From Paracoccaceae bacterium (GTDB lineage: Bacteria > Pseudomonadota > Alphaproteobacteria > Rhodobacterales > Rhodobacteraceae): a stretch of DNA of 19,487 bases. The DNA lies in the NCBI GenBank assembly GCA_019090405.1, contig JAHRVZ010000307.1:1-19487 (forward strand). Direction: 5' to 3'. The position numbers were made by a program, and so were the translations under genes. A model generated the notes under the pieces. The model had not been told where the DNA came from and made no database searches. It saw nothing but the letters and a program-made list of their open reading frames with translations. Position 1 is the stretch's first letter. The number at the start of each line of letters is the position of its first letter. This document shows, piece by piece, positions 14,585-19,487 of the stretch.

Positions 14585-16048
14585 ATGGACACCAATACAG
14601 CCATTCTGGCCAGCATGATCACTCCGCTTTTGGCGGTGGTCACCAATATCATCTGGCGTGACAAACCAAACCTGCGCGATGGCGCAACGCTTGTCGCGGC
14701 CGTCGTGACGTTCCTGTGTGTGCTGAACATCCTGATGAACGAAGGCAACGGCACCACCGAACCAATGGTGCTTTTCAGCGTCATGCCGGGCCTTGATCTG
14801 GCGTTTAACGTCGAACCTTTGGGATTGCTATTTGCCATTGTTGCCAGTGGCTTATGGATCATTACACATCTTTATGGCATCGGCTATATGCGCGGCAACA
14901 ACGAAGAACACCACGCGCGGTTCTTCATGTATTTCTGTTTTGCCATTTCGACCGTTATGGGCATCGCCTTTTCCGCCAATATGTTCACGCTGTTCCTGTT
15001 CTACGAGGCGCTGACCCTATCGACCTACCCACTGGTGTCACACAAAGGCACCCCCGAGGCAATCGCCGGAGCGCGGACCTATCTGGGCATTCTGATCGGC
15101 ACTTCTATTGGGCTGCAACTGGTTGCGGTGATCTGGACCTATACCATCACCGGCACGTTGGATTTCACCAAGGGTGGCATTCTGGAAGGCCACATCGCCG
15201 GACCAATGGTCGCCGTTCTGCTGGGCCTCTATGCCTTTGGCATCGGCAAGGCGGCACTCATGCCGTTTCATCGCTGGTTGCCTGCCGCCATGGTCGCACC
15301 AACACCCGTGTCGGCATTGCTGCACGCCGTGGCAGTGGTCAAGGCCGGCGTGTTCACCATGCTAAAGGTCGGAGTTTACATCTTTGGCATCGACTTTCTG
15401 GCCGAGTCCGGTGCGTCGGAATGGCTGATGTGGCTGGCGGCGTTTACCATCATTGCGGCCTCTGTTGTTGCGATGACCAAGGATAACCTAAAGGCTCGGC
15501 TGGCCTATTCCACCATCAGCCAGCTTAGTTACATCACCCTGGGCATGGCCCTTGCCACGTCAATGGGCGTGCTGGGCGGCGGCATGCAGATTGCCATGCA
15601 TGCGATGGGCAAAATCACCCTGTTCATGTGCGCCGGGTCGATCTATGTGGCCACCCATAAAACCGAAATCAGCCAGATGCAGGGGCTGGGCCGGATCATG
15701 CCAATCACCTTCATTGCCTTTCTGATCGGAGCCTTGTCGATAATCGGCCTGCCACCTATGGGCGGATCATGGAGCAAATGGTTGCTGATCATGGGGGCCG
15801 CAAACACCGGGCATTGGATCATTATCGGGGTACTGATGGTCAGCTCGCTGCTGAATGTCGCCTATTTGCTGCCACTGGTCGGACGCGGTTTTTTCCTAAG
15901 CAGCCCCGAGATCGCCAAAGACGCGCCCATGGCCGAAGCAGGGATGTTGATCTGGCTGCCCCCTGCCCTGACGGCACTGGGCTGTATCGTGCTGTTCTTT
16001 TTTGCCGGAACAATCGAGGCGTTTCTAGCGCCGCTAGTGGCCAAGTGA
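14585..16048 (+). CDS. Second antiporter-like subunit, MrpD/NuoL-M family
   Basis: This 487-residue Proton_antipo_M protein has about 14 helices. The key residues are conserved: Glu141 in LFLFYEALTLSTYPL, Lys222 in GIGKAALMPFHRWLPAA, Lys253 in AVAVVKAGVFTML, His339 and Lys343 in MHAMGKITLFM, and Lys398 in PPMGGSWSKWLLIMG. It is only distantly alike to the upstream mrpD product, for example with MAPTPVSALLHA-type sequence after TM7 in place of YAPSAITAFLAA. It is therefore an old paralogue and not a fresh duplication. The gene starts 12 bases after mrpD and is followed by the small membrane protein gene 10 bases on. Whether it fills the place of the N-terminal half of MrpA is inference. Confidence 0.9.
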   Translation: MDTNTAILASMITPLLAVVTNIIWRDKPNLRDGATLVAAVVTFLCVLNILMNEGNGTTEPMVLFSVMPGLDLAFNVEPLGLLFAIVASGLWIITHLYGIGYMRGNNEEHHARFFMYFCFAISTVMGIAFSANMFTLFLFYEALTLSTYPLVSHKGTPEAIAGARTYLGILIGTSIGLQLVAVIWTYTITGTLDFTKGGILEGHIAGPMVAVLLGLYAFGIGKAALMPFHRWLPAAMVAPTPVSALLHAVAVVKAGVFTMLKVGVYIFGIDFLAESGASEWLMWLAAFTIIAASVVAMTKDNLKARLAYSTISQLSYITLGMALATSMGVLGGGMQIAMHAMGKITLFMCAGSIYVATHKTEISQMQGLGRIMPITFIAFLIGALSIIGLPPMGGSWSKWLLIMGAANTGHWIIIGVLMVSSLLNVAYLLPLVGRGFFLSSPEIAKDAPMAEAGMLIWLPPALTALGCIVLFFFAGTIEAFLAPLVAK

Positions 16049-16058
16049 GGACTTTGTG

Positions 16059-16406
16059 ATGGATACCAATAAACCTGACAATCCTGACAGTTTCCCAGCT
16101 TTGGGCCGCGCCCTGCTGTGGGTCGACAAGCCCGGCAGTGCCACCAAAATCATCTATGCGCTGGCAGCGGTTTGTGTGGTTCTGGGCCTGTTGGATTTCG
16201 CCTATCACAAACATGGCCATTTCGAAGTCGAGTATCTGCCAAATTTCTATGGTTTTTACGGCTTTATCATGTTCACCGCGCTGATCCTGTTGGCCAAAAC
16301 TCTGCGGCTCTTTATCAAACGTCCCGAAGATTATTACGGCGACAAAGCAATAGACAGCGAAACCTATCCCGTTGACCAACTGGACGAGGCGCAAAACGAT
16401 GCTTGA
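16059..16406 (+). CDS. Small two-helix membrane protein of the antiporter operon, function unknown
   Basis: I cannot assign a function. The 115-residue protein (ATG 16059; a GTG one codon earlier is possible) has TGAGG 8 bases upstream. A cytoplasmic N-terminus with PALGRALLWVDKPG is followed by one helix (IIYALAAVCVVLGLLDFAY, about residues 31-49). A short loop rich in His and Glu comes next (HKHGHFEVEYLP). A second helix follows (FYGFYGFIMFTALILLAKTL, about 64-83), then RLFIKRPEDYYGDKA and an acidic tail. I recall similar proteins with an FYG.YGF and EDYY pattern in related antiporter clusters of proteobacteria, but have not verified this. It lies between the second and third antiporter-like subunit genes and overlaps the latter by 8 bases, so it is probably an accessory or linker subunit of the complex. 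Confidence 0.75.
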   Translation: MDTNKPDNPDSFPALGRALLWVDKPGSATKIIYALAAVCVVLGLLDFAYHKHGHFEVEYLPNFYGFYGFIMFTALILLAKTLRLFIKRPEDYYGDKAIDSETYPVDQLDEAQNDA

Positions 16407-18096
16407 GCAGCTTCCCGTCGCCTTTCTGTTCTTTGCCGCAGCCCTTGTGCTGCCGCTATTGCCCAAAGGCCACCTGCGCGGAGCGGTTTTGCTGGCCATC
16501 CCGCTTATCGCGGGCTGGCAGGTCTGGTCGCTGCCCGCTGGCAATCTGGTCAACGTTGAATTCTTTGGCTTTACGCTGGATTTGATGCGGGTGGATAAAC
16601 TTAGCCGGGTGTTTGGGCTGATCTTTTGCCTCGCGGCATTCCTGACCAATCTTTATGCTTGGCACATCCGGGACACGGTGCAACAGGTCGCCGCATTGGT
16701 CTATGCGGGTGCCGCAATTGGCGCGGTGTTTGCCGGTGATCTGATTACGCTGTTCATCTATTGGGAAGGCACCGCGATCTCGTCAGTCTTTTTGATTTGG
16801 GCGCGGCGTACCACGGCGGCCTATTACACGGGCATGCGCTATCTTATCATTCAGATCGGATCGGGTGTGATCCTGCTGGCTGGCGTTGCCCTGATGTACA
16901 ACGATACCGGCAGTATAGCCTTTGAACACATGACACTGGGCACCCCCGCGACCTGGCTGATTTTCCTTAGCTTTGGTATCAAATGCGCCTTTCCATTGCT
17001 GCACAACTGGTTGCAGGACGCCTATCCGGCGGCAACCGTGACCGGCACTGTGATCCTGTCGGCCTTTACCACCAAACTGGCGGTTTATGCGCTGGCACGT
17101 GGTTTCGCCGGGACCGAAATCCTGATCTATATCGGCGCGGTCATGACCCTGTTCCCGATCTTCTTTGCCGAGATCGAAAACGATCTGCGCCGGGTGCTGG
17201 CCTATAGTCTGAACAACCAGTTGGGGTTCATGGTTGTTGGCATCGGCATCGGCACCGAAATGGCGCTTAACGGTACTGCGGCCCATGCCTTTGCCCATAT
17301 CCTTTACAAAGCTCTGCTGTTCATGAGCGTCGGCGCCGTGCTGTTTCGCACAGGCACATCCAAAGCATCCGAACTGGGCGGCCTATACCGCACCATGCCG
17401 CGCACGGCAGTATTCTGCCTTGTTGGCGCGGCCTCGATCTCGGCTTTTCCGTTGTTTTCCGGCTTTGTCACCAAATCGCTCATCGTCGAGCAAACCGCGG
17501 CCAATAACTATCCAATCATCTGGGGCGTATTGGTCTTTGCCTCGGCCGGTGTCCTAAGCCATTCGGGCATCAAAATCCCGTTCTTTACGTTCTTTGCCCA
17601 TGACAGCGGATTGCGCCCGAAAGAGGCGCCGATGCATATGCAATTGGCCATGGGGATAACTGCGGCTCTTTGCATCATGATCGGCGTCTATCCCGCGCCG
17701 CTGTATGCGTTGCTGCCCTACCCGATTGATTATGACGCCTATACGTTTGGCCATGTTGTCACCCAGTTGCAGTTGCTTTGCTTTGCGTTGCTGGCATTCT
17801 GCTTTCTTATGCGTACAGGTATTCATCCGCCGGAAATCAGGGCGATCAATCTTGATAGTGACTGGACCTACAGGCGGTTTCTGCCAAAGGTTATTGCCCG
17901 TGTTTATACAAACATCAGCACGCTTTGGGGCCGGATGGGCGCTCAGAAAAACCGCTGGATCAAGGCGCTGATAGCCAAAGCCTATCATTCGCATGGGCCA
18001 GAGGGGGAGATATCGAAATCCTGGCCAACCGGAGCGATGGTGATCTGGATTGCGGTGATGCTGGGGATCACTTTGATGGTCAGCTTTGCCAGCTGA
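16399..18096 (+). CDS. Third antiporter-like subunit, NuoL/MrpA-type with C-terminal amphipathic extension
   Basis: This Proton_antipo_M protein has 565 residues from ATG 16399, which overlaps the preceding gene as ATGCTTGA. A frame starting at 16372 is less likely. Conserved ion-path residues are Glu123 in FIYWEGTAISSVFLIWARR, Lys195 in SFGIKCAFPLLHNWLQDA, Lys226 in AFTTKLAVYALAR, His300 and Lys304 in AFAHILYKALLFMSVGA, and Lys359 in FSGFVTKSLIVEQ. After the usual helix bundle there is a basic amphipathic stretch of about 45 residues (488-532) and a final helix (about 544-562). This is reminiscent of the lateral helix and last TM of NuoL and MrpA, though much shorter than in NuoL. It is the last gene of the operon. 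Confidence 0.9.
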   Translation: MLEQLPVAFLFFAAALVLPLLPKGHLRGAVLLAIPLIAGWQVWSLPAGNLVNVEFFGFTLDLMRVDKLSRVFGLIFCLAAFLTNLYAWHIRDTVQQVAALVYAGAAIGAVFAGDLITLFIYWEGTAISSVFLIWARRTTAAYYTGMRYLIIQIGSGVILLAGVALMYNDTGSIAFEHMTLGTPATWLIFLSFGIKCAFPLLHNWLQDAYPAATVTGTVILSAFTTKLAVYALARGFAGTEILIYIGAVMTLFPIFFAEIENDLRRVLAYSLNNQLGFMVVGIGIGTEMALNGTAAHAFAHILYKALLFMSVGAVLFRTGTSKASELGGLYRTMPRTAVFCLVGAASISAFPLFSGFVTKSLIVEQTAANNYPIIWGVLVFASAGVLSHSGIKIPFFTFFAHDSGLRPKEAPMHMQLAMGITAALCIMIGVYPAPLYALLPYPIDYDAYTFGHVVTQLQLLCFALLAFCFLMRTGIHPPEIRAINLDSDWTYRRFLPKVIARVYTNISTLWGRMGAQKNRWIKALIAKAYHSHGPEGEISKSWPTGAMVIWIAVMLGITLMVSFAS

Positions 18097-18396
18097 ATTT
18101 CGAAACGCGTGCATTTTTTTGGCAGAAAACCAAAAGAATTTGCGTTTGAACAGGATTTGGAAACAGTCTGTCTTTCATTCAGAGGCCTAAATATCCTGCC
18201 AAATCCCCTTGTATCATAGAGCAAAGGTACAAGAATTCTGAAAATCTTGTCTTTGCTATTGGATATTTGTTTCGAGTTTCGACATAATACAGCCAAATTA
18301 GACAAGTAAATCGTTAACACACACCTGCTATTGAGGGCAGTATAGAGCAAACGAACCAAAGGGATTATACCGCACGGCCGTGTCGGAACAGGAAGC
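18097..18396. other. AT-rich 300-base gap between the antiporter and capsule operons
   Basis: No convincing gene lies here. The only long open frame crossing it is antisense to both neighbours. A weak hairpin TTTTGG/CCAAAA (18117-18122 and 18130-18135), next to a run of seven T (18114-18120), could mark the antiporter operon end. CTTGTA/TACAAG (18208-18213 and 18228-18233) is another small inverted repeat. The 10-mer ATAGAGCAAA occurs twice (18216-18225 and 18342-18351). The stretch is visibly richer in A and T than the genes around it. Confidence 0.6.
18259..18288 (+). promoter_or_regulatory. Candidate promoter of the capsule export operon
   Basis: TTGGAT (18259-18264) and CATAAT (18283-18288) are separated by 18 bases, about 110 bases before the ATPase start. 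The -10 match is good and the -35 is weak. A leader of about 100 bases would result. Proposed from likeness only. Confidence 0.3.
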
Positions 18397-19056
18397 ATGC
18401 TAGAATTTCGAAATGTCAGCAAATCCTTTTGGACAGGAACACAACGCAAGGTGATCCTGGATAAAGTGTCGTTCAGGGTCGAGCTTGGCAATTCGTTGGG
18501 CATTCTGGCACCAAACGGCACCGGAAAAACCACATTGATCAATATGATGGCCGGGTTGGAAAAGCCCGACGAAGGTGAAATTCAGCGTGATTGCAACGTG
18601 TCTTTCCCGCTTGGCTTTATGGGCGGTGTCGTGAACAAAATCTCGGCCATGGAAAACAGCCGCTATATCGCCAAACTTTATGGATTGGACCCCGATTATG
18701 TCGAGGCGTATTGCCGTTGGCTATGCAACCTGGGTGAATATTTCGATCAGCCACTTGGAACCTATTCCTCTGGTATGCGGTCAAGGTTCTCTTTCGCGCT
18801 GATGCTGGCGCTGGATTTTGATATTTATCTGGTCGACGAAGGAATGCCCGGAACCACCGATGTAGAGTTCAATAAAAAGGCCGGGGCGATACTTCAGGAA
18901 CGACTGCGTACTACCACAATGATCATTGTGTCACATCAGGCCGCGACCCTTGAAAAATTTGCCCGTTCTGCGGCTGTCCTGATGGACGGAAAGCTGCATA
19001 TGTTTGAAACCTTGGAAGAAGCGAAAGTGCTCTATGACTACGAAACCCAAGGCTAA
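18397..19056 (+). CDS. Capsule polysaccharide export ABC transporter ATPase, KpsT-like
   Basis: This is the cytoplasmic ATPase that powers export of capsular polysaccharide through an ABC-2 permease (KpsMT type). It has 219 residues, the normal size. Walker A reads APNGTGKT at residues 38-45, with Ala where the first Gly normally stands. The signature is the TYSSGMR form typical of the polysaccharide-exporter branch (122-128) in place of LSGGQ. Walker B is IYLVDE (143-148) and the switch His is in IIVSHQ (H180). The start has AGGA just before the ATG. It overlaps the next gene by 23 bases, so the two are coupled. The matching permease gene is not in the window, and the ABC-2 permease at 5493-6296 is too distant and too different in N-terminal character to be assumed its partner. 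Confidence 0.88.
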   Translation: MLEFRNVSKSFWTGTQRKVILDKVSFRVELGNSLGILAPNGTGKTTLINMMAGLEKPDEGEIQRDCNVSFPLGFMGGVVNKISAMENSRYIAKLYGLDPDYVEAYCRWLCNLGEYFDQPLGTYSSGMRSRFSFALMLALDFDIYLVDEGMPGTTDVEFNKKAGAILQERLRTTTMIIVSHQAATLEKFARSAAVLMDGKLHMFETLEEAKVLYDYETQG

Positions 19057-19487
19057 AAAATTTCGCATCCGGCGCAACGTTGCCGCATCGCCCCCGCAAC
19101 CGGGAAAGGCAGCGCCTGACCAGCAGAATCCGGCTCAGGACGCTATGAAATCAGCGTCTCCAACACCTGCGCAACCTAATCAGGCTGAGCCAGCGGCGGC
19201 TGAACAGACGCCCCCCACAATGCAAGGCGATGTTGCGTCATCGCGAGAAATGGCTGGGGAAACCGACATTGATGCCATCCGCCGAGAGGGGCTTACGGGT
19301 CGTCAACTGCGCATGGCGCGTCGTGTCGCGCAAAAACACAATCTGCCTGCCACGTCGGATTTTGATGCTGTGCGCCTGTTGCGCCAGCAGGGGATCGACC
19401 CGTTTAAACGGGCAAACATGCTGGAACTGGTGGTTCCGCAAGGCGCGGCAGAACACCATGAAGGTGGGGCACCGGATGGTTTTGAAA
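19034..19487 (+). CDS. Capsule polysaccharide export inner-membrane protein, KpsE/RkpR-like (5' part, cut by window end)
   Basis: The frame is open from ATG 19034, inside the 3' end of the ATPase gene, to the last base with no stop (151 codons visible). The N-terminus is basic (TKPKAKKFRIRRN), then about 50 residues rich in Pro, Ala and Gln that should be disordered. An ordered segment follows near residues 76-130, containing DIDAIRREGLTGRQLRMARR and FDAVRLLRQQGIDPFKRANM. I recall this layout at the start of capsule biosynthesis proteins of the KpsE/chain-length type in Rhodobacteraceae. The membrane helices and coiled coil expected in the remainder lie outside the window. The position directly after a KpsT-like gene supports the call, which otherwise rests on memory of the N-terminal segment. 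Confidence 0.65.
   Translation, partial: MTTKPKAKKFRIRRNVAASPPQPGKAAPDQQNPAQDAMKSASPTPAQPNQAEPAAAEQTPPTMQGDVASSREMAGETDIDAIRREGLTGRQLRMARRVAQKHNLPATSDFDAVRLLRQQGIDPFKRANMLELVVPQGAAEHHEGGAPDGFE

Noticed and set aside
18153..18206. GGATTTGG and CCAAATCC as a long-range inverted repeat
   Set aside because: An 8-bp match about 40 bases apart is roughly what chance allows in a 300-base AT-rich stretch.
17985..18542. A 185-codon open frame on the minus strand across the gap before the capsule genes
   Set aside because: It is antisense to the end of the third antiporter subunit and to the Walker A region of the ATPase, has no recognisable domain or clear ribosome site, and its composition follows the opposite strand.
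1..19487. CRISPR arrays, insertion sequences, tRNA or rRNA genes
   Set aside because: I looked for regularly spaced repeats, transposase motifs with terminal inverted repeats and tRNA-like cloverleaf sequence (such as the GTTCGAATC arm) and saw none. A tRNA or covariance-model scan would be decisive.

Overview
The window looks like a chromosomal segment of an alphaproteobacterium, most probably a member of the Rhodobacteraceae (Roseobacter group). The reasons are the moderately high GC, the alphaproteobacterial cell-cycle regulator GcrA, the protein families and gene layouts, and an intergenic GCCTCCGGCGGGG..TATTT element of a kind I remember as common in that family. This assignment rests on recognition by eye, not on a database search.

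Layout: (1) Bases 1-887 hold the 3' part of a PiT-type phosphate transporter gene (+). (2) Bases 946-3075 hold the arginine genes argD-argF, transcribed leftwards. (3) Bases 3330-5503 hold two overlapping rightward exporter-type genes, an MFS permease and an EamA/DMT permease. They end head-on against a leftward ABC-2 type permease (5493-6296) that has no ATPase gene beside it. (4) gcrA (6480-7052, +) faces an EtaA-like Baeyer-Villiger monooxygenase (7184-8674, -), with two back-to-back hairpins between them. (5) Bases 8827-10207 hold a leftward pair: an iron-sulfur type uracil-DNA-glycosylase-family protein and an SseB-family protein. (6) Bases 10399-18096 hold a tightly packed rightward operon of ten genes for an Mrp/Mnh-type cation/proton antiporter. 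(7) After about 300 AT-rich bases, a capsule polysaccharide export operon begins at 18397 with a KpsT-like ATPase and an exporter subunit cut by the window end.

The Mrp-type operon is the most notable system. Its order is E-F-G-A'-B-C-D, followed by a second antiporter-like subunit, a small two-helix membrane protein and a third antiporter-like subunit. Here A' is only the C-terminal part of MrpA. The E-F-G-A'-B-C-D order matches the membrane module of archaeal MBH/MBX complexes, not the bacterial ABCDEFG order, and no full-length MrpA is present. All three large subunits keep the Glu of TM5 and the Lys residues of TM7, TM8 and TM12 that form the proton path in complex I-like antiporter subunits. 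The third carries a C-terminal amphipathic stretch and an extra helix that could stand in for the lateral helix of NuoL/MrpA. The A' gene has no ATG, GTG or TTG at its expected start: the usual ATGA stop/start overlap reads ATAA, so it either starts at ATA or has lost its start codon.

Two small surprises sit elsewhere. The DMT permease gene also lacks an ATG and shares an 11-base leader with the MFS gene upstream, with ACG standing exactly where the MFS gene has ATG. The capsule ATPase has Ala in place of the first Gly of its Walker A motif.
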